DNA of 64,000 bases, taken from positions 26,102,001 through 26,166,000 of the forward strand of contig JBHGNT010000002.1 of the NCBI GenBank assembly GCA_043228905.1, read 5' to 3'. A program made the translations under genes and the position numbers. Every line of letters starts with the position of its first letter. The stretch's first letter is position 1. This stretch comes from Azolla caroliniana (lineage: Eukaryota > Polypodiophyta). Of the stretch, positions 12,201 through 21,696 are shown piece by piece. The notes under the pieces were generated by a model. It was not told the origin of the DNA, searched no databases, and saw nothing but the letters and a program-made list of their open reading frames with translations.

Positions 12201-13138
12201 GAAATCAATGCATTCCAAGAGATTACATCATGGACGGGAATCTCATGAAACATTGCTTGGGCTTTTCTTACTTCACCACATTTGGCATACATATCCACCA
12301 AAGCATTTCCCAAAACAATGTCTTTCATCAACATGCGTCTACTGACGACCTCAGTGTGTATTTCTTTACCTTTATGAACTGATCCTATGCTGCCACATGC
12401 TTTTAATGCACAAGTGAAAGTAATTGCATCATGAGAGATAACCTCAATATACATTCTTCTAAAACAGATCAATGCATCTTCACAATGTCCTTGTTGAGCA
12501 TATCCAGAAATTAATGCATTCCAAGAAACCACATCTCGAACAACAAGTTCATTTACCAATTGATGTGCTTTCATTGATGAACCACATCTGGCATACATGT
12601 CAACCAATGCATTATCCAAAACAGCATCTTTTCCTAAAATCCCATTACTAATGATCTCATTGTGTATCTCTTTACCCTTATTGATATCTTGTATACGACC
12701 ACATGCCTTCAAAATGCATGTGAAAGCAATTGGATCAGGGAATATTCCCTCGTCTCGCATTCGTTCAAAGCAAAGGAGGGATTCTCTAGATTTCCTTTGA
12801 TTAGTATATGATGTGATTAAGATAGACCAAGACACAACATCACGGACACAAAGGTTTTCAAGAATTTCGGTAGCCTTTTCCATATTGCCACATCTAGCAT
12901 ACATGCTTATCAAAGCCCTCCCTAAATAAGGGCTCTTGTCAAGTAATCCCTTGTGTAGGATGTCCAAATACAGACAATTACCTTCTTTTAGGTCTTTGTT
13001 ATTGGCACAATCTTTTAGTAATGCCAAATAATACTCTGGACTCCCATAGTTTCTACTCGCAAAACCTCTCTCAATTCTCCTTCTTCTCATTTTCTCCTTT
13101 ATTTTTTTCTCGTTTGAAGCATGAATGGGCATCACCAT
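9239..13138 (-). CDS. Giant PLS-type pentatricopeptide repeat protein, 1299 aa, single exon
   Basis: PPR proteins are helical-repeat RNA-binding factors, mostly in mitochondria or plastids. This ORF is an almost perfect periodic array of about 100-residue P-L-S triplets: VTFTCILKACG (P), LGNALVDMYAKCG (L), VSWNALISGYAQ (S). I count 11 S motifs with the conserved SW/AW/TW core, so roughly 36 PPR motifs in all. The N-terminus (about 35 residues, with KEKMRRRRIERGFASR) is basic and could be an organellar presequence, but this is not proven. After the last triplet the protein keeps the start of an E-like region (PVWCTLLGACQTWGN, YTCMVNIYASAGLHEDARN) and then runs into an unrelated short tail (RRSSLDSVAPFCG). 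No E2 or DYW domain is present. The size is well above the several-hundred-residue length usual for flowering-plant PLS proteins. Transcription is minus strand; the target RNA is unknown. Confidence 0.9.
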   Translation of the reverse strand: MVMPIHASNEKKIKEKMRRRRIERGFASRNYGSPEYYLALLKDCANNKDLKEGNCLYLDILHKGLLDKSPYLGRALISMYARCGNMEKATEILENLCVRDVVSWSILITSYTNQRKSRESLLCFERMRDEGIFPDPIAFTCILKACGRIQDINKGKEIHNEIISNGILGKDAVLDNALVDMYARCGSSMKAHQLVNELVVRDVVSWNALISGYAQQGHCEDALICFRRMYIEVISHDAITFTCALKACGSIGSVHKGKEIHTEVVSRRMLMKDIVLGNALVDMYAKCGEVRKAQAMFHEIPVHDVISWNALISGYVQKGQGEDAWNCFECMQIGGTSPDSITFTCMLKVCGWIGALDKGKQIHDEIIRNGLLQKDIVLGNCLVDMYAKCGALAKAQEVFNELPIQNVSSWNSLIVGYAQHGQLNDAFNYFETMQYDGQSPDVNTFADILKACGNIGAVDKGKQIHHEIVNQGLLEKHTVLGNAVVDMYAKCGRLAEARHVLYELPIRDVGSWSMLMAGYIQQDQFLDVLDCLEQMRCDNKFPDTIIFLYVLKACGNIRAISKGEQIYEEIVKKGWLEKSIALGNALVDMYSKCGVMAKAQQVFDELPVRDEVSWNALIGGFAQNGKVKAAFKCFEEMKSDGFHPNVVTFTCLLKACGNMGVIDRGKQIHEEIVNQGLLEKHFLLGNVLVDMYAKCGMLPKAKQVLNELPIRDEASWNSLITGYTLQGHGEEALICFEKMQNDGLFPNAITFTSILKACGSIKALDKGRKIHEEIVSKGLLGKDAILGNALVDMYGKCGDLLKAQQVFDGLLVRDVISWNALIAGYSQHGYGEDALNRFQIMQNDGVTPDSVTISCILKACSSIEALDKGRQIHNEILSKGWLRKDVVIGNSLVDMYVKCGALSKARQVCDELPIRDIVAWNALITGYVHKGEGENACKCFEQMKGNGICPDVVTFTCILKACGIIGAIDMGQEIHDEIVDKGFLEKHIMLGNALVDMYTKCGDVRRAQEVFDELNVRDIVSWNTMISGYTQLAMSEETFNCLRQMRADGLSPDAFTFTCILKVCGSMGAIDKGTKIHDEIVAKGLLNKHIMLGNALIDMYAKCGDLGKAQELFNKLLNRDTVTWNALISGYAQQRCTWQALNAFKRMQIEGQFADVVTFLSVLSSCSHSGLLNEGQMYYTKMVNTYGMSPSLEHQTCMVDLFGRVGLFDKAMEVIKSMDSPNYPVWCTLLGACQTWGNVKLGHVCFEQAIMIDNTGGAAYTCMVNIYASAGLHEDARNTETLRIQQRRSSLDSVAPFCG

Positions 13139-13280
13139 TCCTCTCCCTTCCGAAGCATTTTACGAAGGATTTGTGCAGAGCTCCAAAGGCAGAGAGACAT
13201 AGGTTCCTATGGCATTTCCATTGTTACGAAGATTTCTATTTTTCCAAATGTCTCTCTCTTCTTCTTCTTTTTCGTAAATA

Positions 13281-13283
<3 letters not shown>

Positions 13284-13330
<47 letters not shown>
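13284..13330 (+). repeat. (TC)n microsatellite upstream of the 1299-aa PPR gene
   Basis: A pure run of about 23 TC units, which is (GA)n in the transcribed direction, lies about 150 bp upstream of the PPR start. It may fall in the 5' UTR or core promoter. Confidence 0.95.
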
Positions 13331-13333
<3 letters not shown>

Positions 13334-15591
13334 CCTGTTTTGGATATTTTGGGGAATGCCCTTGACAGTTTATTCATCGCTTCTTCATTTTTATTCTCTC
13401 CCAAGACGAAGAGGGTCATTCCTGCAAATAAAGTGAAACTCGGGAGCATTTTCCCTGAGTCTTTTTGCCCTATAATTTAATTTAATTGTCTATGAAACTA
13501 ATGCCGGCTATTTATCGGGGCGAGATGCATTTAGAGAACTTGCAAAACATTTAATTCTCGGTCGATTTTTGCAAGAATGAATTAATTCGTAAATCAGCGG
13601 GCGATTAATGGCCAAGGAGAGCAATGTTACTTGCAAGGTCTCCGGAGGGTTTTTTGAATAATTTGTTAGAAAAGACTAAGATGGTGCCCATAGATTCTTG
13701 AAATGATTATAGATGAACATGAATGGCAACATATACGATAGTCAAACCGTCAAAGTGATACAGAAATCAATCCAATCAAACTCTTTCCTTTCCTTTTTCT
13801 AGTGAGCCCAATTATTGTTCGGATATAACCTATGCACTTTGTTCCTCCAAATCTACAAGAGTTTTAAATCTACATTATGCTGACTTATTATATAATTAGC
13901 AATAACTCAATGTTGCCACCGTTGGATTCTAAGTGTCAAATCATAAATCTCAAAAGATATCTAGATCAGCACTTGTTATATATACCAAACCACATACATG
14001 CATGAATAGTGAACATTATTGGTACCATAGTATGAACCATACGTGAATCAATCATTCGAGTATGGTAAACACCCTCGAAGTATGATAAATACCATACTTT
14101 TGTATTCATTATTTATTATAAGGTAAACAAAATTTTAAGGTAAGAAAGTTAAGGTAAAAAGTGTAAAAAAAAACATAAGAATGTTTTTGATAACATACAC
14201 ATTCGTTTGCATTCATATAAAAAAGAATGTTTGCCAATGCATTCGAGTATATTACGTACTATGAATTTGGTACTATAGTTTATACTCGCACATCCAAATC
14301 ACCTACATGCATGAATAGTAAACATTATTGGTACTATAGTTTTCAATATTCCAATGGCTATCCACCTCAACTCATTCAACATAGTTGGCAAGTCTAGGAA
14401 GTTTCGTTAGTGTGACATGGGGGTCAAATTAGCCACTCTAAAGTACAAACTAACTCCACAAATAAGTGTTAGAACTTGGAAAGTCATACTCACACTCACC
14501 CATTAGAAATGCATTGTAAATCCAAGAACTTCAAATTTAGATATGTTTGATGAGGTTGTGGTTGCGGTATTTGTGACTCTTTGTGCATGCATTAAGAATC
14601 ATGATTTATTCTTAATACAAATGAAGATTGTTGTAGCAATTGAGATTTGACACTATTGATATTATTGAGTAAATTGTGTCTTTAGTTGGGAGTGTGTATT
14701 ATGAGTTTAATAATTTGGGAATTCATTCACAATTGATCATGTCATGGCCAAGGTTTCTTGTGTCCTATTAAAGAGCATACTTGGTTCTCATTTGTTTTCC
14801 CATGGACTACTATGAAGACCTAAAACTTAGATGAGGAGGTATATGGACTACTATGTTGGAGATTGTTTTGACTCTAATGGAGGGGAGGTTTTGCAATTGG
14901 CAACAACCATTGTCTAGGATAACCAAGAGTATGAATTAACTAATAGTTGCCAACAGATATTGCAAGGAAATTTTGAATTTGGATCTTGTTTCAATCCAAC
15001 ATCTCCAAACATGTTAAAAAAAAAAAACAAGTAAGATCCTCCCTTAAGTGCAAAGATTTCAAGCTTCCTTGATGATTAAAGCCTTACAGAAAAATATGCA
15101 AACTTTCAATTCCATGCTCAAAACAAACTTCTAGGATAGGAAATGTGATATGATTATTCAAGACCCTCACGTCTGAACTTGCAATGGGAGCCAATACGCA
15201 TTGCATTGTACACAATAGGATAGTCAAATCCACACTTGGCCTGAAGATGTGACGTACTATTCCATTTTGGTTCAACATGAACAAGTTTCAAAATCTAGCC
15301 ATAATCTAGCCATGTGTACTTCAAATAGATAAATGTCAATGATCTATGGGAACTACTCTCCTCATTGTATATATTACAAGACCCACGATTGGAGTCCACG
15401 GTGTTAGAAACAGAAAAAGAATAGTTGTAGCAAGGAGCTTGGAAACTCCCAAAGAAAACAAGTGTCACAAATGTATGTATAAACTACACAATAATTTATA
15501 CAGACCAATCAGAGTTATGCATTTAGCTCTACCAGCATATTTTTGTTATGCATTCCCCCTAGTGTCAAAACAAACCCTATAGATAGAGAAA
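13331..15591. other. Intergenic spacer with a short dispersed direct repeat
   Basis: No convincing gene is visible. A segment containing TACATGCATGAATAGT followed by AACATTATTGGTAC occurs near 13993 and again near 14302, both preceded by a CCAAAyCAC context, and ATTCGAGTAT occurs nearby. Several 60-80 codon ORFs lack motifs. The 3' UTR of the U-box gene must lie in the last few hundred bases. Confidence 0.5.
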
Positions 15592-18500
15592 TCAGCTTGC
15601 CTGATCACCTGTATGATGTGGTAGAGACCTTGGGGAGCTCCCAAATAGAGAGGAGGTGGTCGATATAGTGCTTATGGAGGTACTGGACTGGGTCTGCAAG
15701 AGTTCCAAGTGGCGGAGGAGGCGGCCAGCCAACTGTTTGAGGTTGGGTGGACACGTGTACAAAAGCGTGACAATGTGGGGTTGTGCTTGTGCACCATACT
15801 TGGACCGGAAGTCTGGCACACTAAACAACTTCTCGCAGAGGCGGGACGCAAGCTCTTGGACTTGGGGAACTTCGCTACTCATTAATTCAATAATGGTACC
15901 AAAACCACCCGCTTCTTCGATGGCCTTGCAACCCTCCAGAAGGGACACTTGCTCAATCTCTTCTCCCTTAGTTTTGGATGGAATTGACCCCTCCCTTGTG
16001 CTTATTGGACCTTTTTGTGTGATTAGTAATGTCCCTATTGCCATAAGCAATGATGCTTGCATTGAACTACTCGTTGGTTTCAATGCTCTTGTCTCTCCTA
16101 TTGCATCTAATAATATTGGCAATGCCCCTGCCTCCACTAAACAAAATGTGCCCTCCACACTACACTTCCCTCCATGTACCCTACACCCTTGCATTCTGTC
16201 TTTTCCCTCATCATTTTTCCCTCCATATATGCACCCAAAGCATCCCATCTTCTTCTTCTTTTTCTTCTTCTTCTTCTTCTTCCTGTTCTCCAACTTGCTA
16301 AGCTCCCATGTACTCATTGAGAAATTGCACAGTGCCTTTACAGCCTTCTCTTTTGCTGTAACTCCACTTGAAGATCTCAACAATCCTATACAGACCTCAA
16401 TCGTGCCTGCCATTGCTGCACTTGCTTGCATGTCTTTATCGGAAGGTAGTGTGAAACGCAACAAAATCGTCAGTGCTGCCAGCACTATTTCCTCATTCTT
16501 GTTGCTTTTCAAGAGATTAATAAGGGTTGGTAACAATTCATGTTCTTGGAGTAGTAACTTGGTGATGTTAGTATCTTTACTGGGAAGACATGCAATGAAA
16601 GATAAGGCTAATTTTAGCTCATTCTCCCGTTTCATGTCAGAGAAGAGATTGGCAATGCGAGGTATCGAAGTAGGTTGAGCCAATATTGCCGACACTGCTT
16701 CATGGGGGAATTTCAAGGCAACACATGAGAGAAGCTGTAAGCATAAGCACCGAAGAGGTATGAAGCTCAGATCATCTGATGCAATATAAAGCTGAAACAA
16801 GCAAGGAAATGCATTGAAATCCTTCATTAATAGTTCGGGTAATGCAAAAGAAGATGACTGGCATTGAGCAAGATTGAGAAGGCCTTGCAAAAGCTGAAGT
16901 TGCAGACGCATCGGCGTTGGAGGTTTTAACAATCCTAAATATGTCTTTACTGCCTCCACAATATGGCTGTCATCAAATGGTAAGGCATTGCAAGACCATA
17001 CATTTGAGAGAATAGTCGCACATCCTTGCCTTGTTTTGAGTGAATCCCGAACACCTGCCCCAAGGATCCTTACAAGAGAATCCAATGTCCCCCCAGACTT
17101 CTGCAGCCCTACTCTCGCAGCTGGTATTGAAGAAAGTTTTTCTAGTGCCATCACAGCAGCTTTTCTTTCATCATCATTGAGACTCCTCACCATTTGCACG
17201 AGGGTTTGAAGAGTGGCCTCCACGAGCTTATTCATAGTGACATCTGACATATGTAAGCGCCCCAATGTATTTGCCATCAATACCCTCGACTCTGTTTCCC
17301 CTGCAAATTCATCCACCTCAAGAATGTTATGTTAGCACCAATCATATAAATATTACCTGGCTAAATTAAGAAGTAAATGCATTTCCTTTATATAAAAGGC
17401 CTCCACAAATTATTGCTTATAGATTCACAACATTGCCTATTAAAAATCTAATTTCTAATGTATAACATGATGTTATGACCACAGCTAATAACATAAGAAT
17501 GATGGTTGTTGTCATAGAGTTTGTGCTTTGCAACATCTTTGGGTTGTGGGTTCAAGTCTCAAGTCTGATAAATTTATTATAAAAGAAAAACTCTTCAATA
17601 TTGTAGTTTCAGATCACGCACTGCACACTAGTAGTTTTGCTCCTAACCAAACGCCTTTACAACATTAATATTATCACAACAAGATGGAAATGACAGCATT
17701 TACATTGATATGGAAATGCTAATAAAAGATATTAGTGATTGCACAAATGATGGGAGAAGCAGCAATTCAATGAAAATTTAAAAAAAACATGAAGGGTACA
17801 AAATCTCTAATGGAGTGAACCACCTACCTAATGGCACTACCCTTTGGATGGACAGTAGAGGAAAAAATTACTAAAATATCCCTACCTTTTTGGACATTAA
17901 CCATAATACCGTTAAGTTCTAAAACAATTTACCAGGATACCCCATCATAGTACAAAAATGTACTGTTACATAAGGGTACTACTATGGTAATTTGGATCTT
18001 ACAAAGTTCTACACCCCAACATGATTCTACCTCACCTTCTTGAAGCCGTGCAATGAGGGGCTCCATGATGTTGAGCTCTGCCATAATCACTGCATTCTCA
18101 TCACACTTTGGTAGATTTTCGAAGATTGTGTTCACATTGTCAGTGCAAGTCGGATTGTTAATGAATGTCACCAAGAACAAGATCACACTAGGTGTGCGGC
18201 TAATCCTTTCAGCTATTTCTTTGTTATGAGAGAGTGTACACAATAGCTGGATGCACGAAGGTGCCTCTTCACTCTGACGAGCCAATGATCTAACCACAAT
18301 CTCTACAAGATTCATTTCCAACATGATCTCCTACACATCAAAATCATAATCCTTTAGGACATGGAGAATGGGAATAGATCAGGGAAGCAAATAACCAAGA
18401 GCCCAATAAACTATTTTATTATTAGACGATAACTACCTGGCACTCCTCATTAACTGCAAGGACATCCAATAGAGATATTGCCTTCTGTCTCAACTCACAA

Positions 18501-19912
18501 TCGTTTGCTTCCGCAAGTTGCACCAATAAAGGTATAACATTCTCCGAAACAACCTCCTGTTTCAAAAGACTATCCTCTTCACAAAGACATATCAAAACTT
18601 GAAGAGCCTTCATATAGTCCTCCTTGCTTCCAGGCCCAGACACAGTGCGGTGCAAGAAATTGCAAGCCATCTTCACTGTTATGTTGTTGTTCCTTCCTCT
18701 CCGTTCAACAATGGATTGCTTCGATGCTATATGTTGCTTAAAATTGCTATCTGATAGCTCTATGCCTGAGGGGCATCGGCCCCTAGCGACCCATGTTTCA
18801 ATAGCTGATCTTTCATCGGCTAGTTTGGATGCAATTTGCACAGGATCCAGCAGAACTTCTTGCATGATAGGGCAAACAAAGGACTCAAGGGGCGGCAAGG
18901 TGGTTCTTGATGAATGTGAAGCTTCAGCCTTATTGTTCCTCGAATGAACAATTGGCTCCATGGAAAGACCTTTGTCAAGGGAACCTTCTTTCTCGTTGCT
19001 CCTTGAATGATTGATAAGGTCAATGGCAATACGTTTCTCAAGCAAATCTTTTTTCTCTTTGCTACTCGATTGATCAATGGGATCAACGAATAGATCTTTC
19101 TGAAGAACAACTTTTTTCTCATTCCTATCAGAGAAAAAAGGAGCAGTGGAAAGTCCATTGTCATGCAAATTTTTGGTCTCATTGATTGGATCGATACAAA
19201 GACATTTTTCGAGCACATCAATACACTTCTGAATAAACACATAGTGTTCAACATTATTGGGCTTTACATCTTCTTTGCTTTTGCGTTCCATCTTCAGTTT
19301 CATGAACTCAGCCAAGAAACCATGGGCATAATCAGAGCTGTCAAACCCTAAGCAATCGGCAATTTGTTCACAAACCATCAAATCAAGGTTACCCTTTTGG
19401 AGGGCAAGGAGCAAACTTTCGTCTTTTGGGTTGAACCTAATAGATCCAAAACCTTCTGTGAGAGCATTCTTCTGCGCTGAGAGGCGTGCTATGACACGAC
19501 TCGACCATCGCTCATCGAGAGAGAGCGATTCAATGACCGCTCTAACAGCAGCATAGAACCTCTTGATACGAAAAACTATGTAAGGGAAGCTTAAAAGCAA
19601 GTAAAGAGAGCACCTTGAGGAATATTCCTCCTCGAGAAGATTCTCCATGTCCGAGAGCTCTTGCTCAATCCTCCGAGCATTCGACAGCGAGAGGGAGGCT
19701 CCGAGCACCTGGGATTCATGTTGGAGCTCTTTGAACAGGGATGAGAGGTCATGGAGGCGAGACGAAAAGGGGGAGAGGAGGAGGCTAGGGAGACGATCCG
19801 ATGGTCGGGAGCAAACGTTGTTGGATCGGAGGGCTAACAACGAGAATCGCCTGCTAGCATCAGAAGCCCATAAGGGGGTCTCTGCAGTGTGATGATGAGA
19901 GGAAGCTTCCAT
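15592..19912 (-). CDS. U-box/armadillo-repeat protein, putative E3 ubiquitin ligase, 3 exons, 1159 aa
   Basis: Exons in transcript order are 19912-18437, 18330-18036 and 17300-15592. They total 3480 nt and all junctions are in phase (NEECQ/EIMLEMN, LQEG/ETESRVLMANTL). Residues about 1-230 are helical and resemble the N-terminal region of plant U-box proteins. Residues about 233-335 hold four short repeats. Residues about 343-412 are a U-box (LESFVCPIMQEVLLDPVQIA, ERSAIETW, then CPSGIEL). The rest is ARM/HEAT-type helical repeats (ENVIPLLVQLAEA, LGRLHMSDVTMNKLVEATLQ). The architecture is closest to the PUB42/43/44 (SAUL1) group, whose members ubiquitinate targets in senescence and immunity; that function is inferred. 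Oddities: a long region before the U-box; a U-box second half that lacks the usual PVT and PNxAL pattern; and a poly-lysine, Cys-rich insertion near residue 930. Confidence 0.85.
16249..16282 (-). repeat. In-frame (AAG)n microsatellite encoding a poly-lysine run
   Basis: A TTC-rich run on the plus strand is AAG on the coding strand. It inserts about a dozen lysines between ARM-like repeats of the U-box protein, followed by MGCFGCIYGG and a Cys/Gly-rich segment. The reading frame stays open on both sides. Confidence 0.9.
18908..19216 (-). repeat. Four degenerate peptide repeats before the U-box
   Basis: Within exon 1 of the U-box gene the units LEKCLCIDPI, LQKDLFVDPI, LEKRIAIDLI and LDKGLSMEPI recur about every 22-30 residues. 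Each is followed by an N/S/K/E-rich stretch. The pattern is L-x-K-x-[LI]-x-[IVM]-[DE]-[PL]-I. Confidence 0.75.
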
Positions 19913-19937
19913 GGGAGCTGTGCAGGGGGGAGGAATC

Positions 19938-19953
19938 AGAGGGGGGGGGGGGG
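19938..19953 (+). repeat. Poly-G tract immediately upstream of the U-box gene
   Basis: An uninterrupted G run on the plus strand (poly-C in transcript sense), about 30 bp upstream of the start codon and so probably in the 5' UTR. Confidence 0.85.
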
Positions 19954-20059
19954 AAAGGGTCTTTGCTTGACCTGATTCAACCCATTATGGCAATTTCCTA
20001 TTCCTATTCAGATCAAAAAAAGGAATAAAGAGAAAGTCATGTGAGCCATGACTTTATCT

Positions 20060-20139
20060 ATGTATGTATGTATGTTAATGTATGTATGCATGCATGCATG
20101 TATGTATGTATGTATGTATGTATGTATGTATGTATGTAT
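20060..20139 (+). repeat. (TATG)n / (CATG)n tetranucleotide microsatellite
   Basis: Tandem TATG units with an internal block of GCATGCATGCATG, upstream of the U-box gene. Confidence 0.9.
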
Positions 20140-20291
20140 CAAATTAAAAACACAACTATACTACTAATTGTGGCCCCCCGGGGACCACCACCACAATTAG
20201 CTGCTCCATAACTAACCACTGGATAGAAACTGGACCCCAGTCGGACTCTCTTCATCATCTTGGTCAAACTGAGCAAGTGTTCACACATGAC

Positions 20292-20292
20292 T

Positions 20293-20332
<40 letters not shown>
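20292..20332 (+). repeat. (TG)n microsatellite
   Basis: About 19 consecutive TG units; no gene association seen. Confidence 0.95.
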
Positions 20333-20680
20333 ATGATTTTGGTCAAAATGAGGAGCAACTGTCCACACCTGTCACTACGGTGAGCTCGAAGTCAAGTCAA
20401 TTTCGCCCATGTAGGCATAACATATATATACATGTCAACCCTTTTTGACTTTGTTATTCAAGCGAATTTGTGGCCTCGGTCTTTGACTTTGTCGATGTGG
20501 CAAGTCAAGATCGGGGCCTGTGTTGGAATAACCCTGAGCCCCTCTACCTCCCACCAAGTCCTTCCATGTCATCAAACTAGGAAAGCATAACCTTGAAAGA
20601 GAAAGAATAAGTATGTTAGTAGAGCAAGTCTTCCATCTTGTCGACTCCATTATAGTTCCATTTCAAGAGGGTTGTGTCTG

Positions 20681-21696
20681 CATATGTACACATGGTACCA
20701 ACTCTGTGACTTGATTCCATATAACTCGATGATGTGGTCCAAGACTATAACGACATGTCATGTCATTGAAGCTTGATAGGTGAACTTGGTCATTTACACA
20801 TCTGCAGTTGATTTCAGCCCCATCTTTGCTTAAAAAAAAGGCTTTTCCAGGCTCTTGTTCAGCTAATGACCATGGGAATATAACTTTCCTTAGTACTTGT
20901 GCCCCATCTAGATGAAGATCACAAGATTTAAGACTAGATATTGCAAAAAGGCGGCATTATTATTCAAATGGATAAGATTACAACACATTTGAGTGTGTAG
21001 GTTGTTGCAACCTGCCCCTTGGTTTCAAGAACATGCAAATGCGTTGTGGCACCTACATAAAGCACAATCCTGGTGGAAAAACAGGCTTACGGGCTTATGG
21101 AACTCTAGTCTTCTACGTAAGCAACAGGTATTCCTATGGAGATGCCTATTGGGTATGCTCCCGATTGGGTCAAATCTTCAAAAGCGATTGATAGCCTCCC
21201 CAACATTGTGCCCAATGGGGTGGACAATCGGAAACAGTCTGACACTTATTATGGACTTGCTCATTTAGTATAACATTTCTACAAATAAAAAGTGCATCTC
21301 GTTATCACAGATTTCTTGGCCGGAGGTTTGGGAAACACTTTTGGTTATTTGGATAGAGTTCGTGTGCTCTACCCAACAATGCCTATTTTTTTCTCCAATG
21401 GACAAGACTTTGGGCACTCTGGACCATGTGGATAGCCCCCAATAACAAGGTCTTTCATTGAAACCAATTGCATGAAGTTAGCTTCTTTAAGCAATCCCTC
21501 AAGCAATCTTTGTTTGATTGTCTGCAATTTAGAGACATCACACCGCAAATTTACACTCTTTACTTTGAGTGCTTCCAAGCTCTTTAGTGTCTAATTGACA
21601 CTTGTATACTTCTCTTTATTCTCTGTGGGTTTTTCACCTCACTTTGAGGTTTCCCACTAGTAATAAAAGTGTTACTAAAAAAAACATATGTACACA
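20681..21696 (+). mobile_element. 5'-truncated, decayed LINE with target-site duplication
   Basis: The direct repeat CATATGTACACA occurs at 20681-20692 and 21685-21696. The enclosed 992 bp ends AGTGTTACT followed by a run of A, as expected of a non-LTR element inserted in plus orientation. Near 20993-21270 it encodes a broken zf-RVT (zinc-binding in reverse transcriptase) segment: WKNRLTGLWNSSLLRKQQVF, LWRCLLGMLPIGSNLQKR. Frameshifts follow. No reverse-transcriptase core remains. Confidence 0.75.

Noticed and set aside
9391-13281. Many 60-97 codon plus-strand ORFs across the 1299-aa PPR gene
   Set aside because: They are antisense shadows of the repetitive PPR coding sequence, with no independent motif.
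15656-16678. 340-codon plus-strand ORF opposite the U-box gene
   Set aside because: Composition follows the antisense of exon 3, with poly-Phe from the TTC microsatellite. The minus strand carries clear ARM repeats and exact splice phase.
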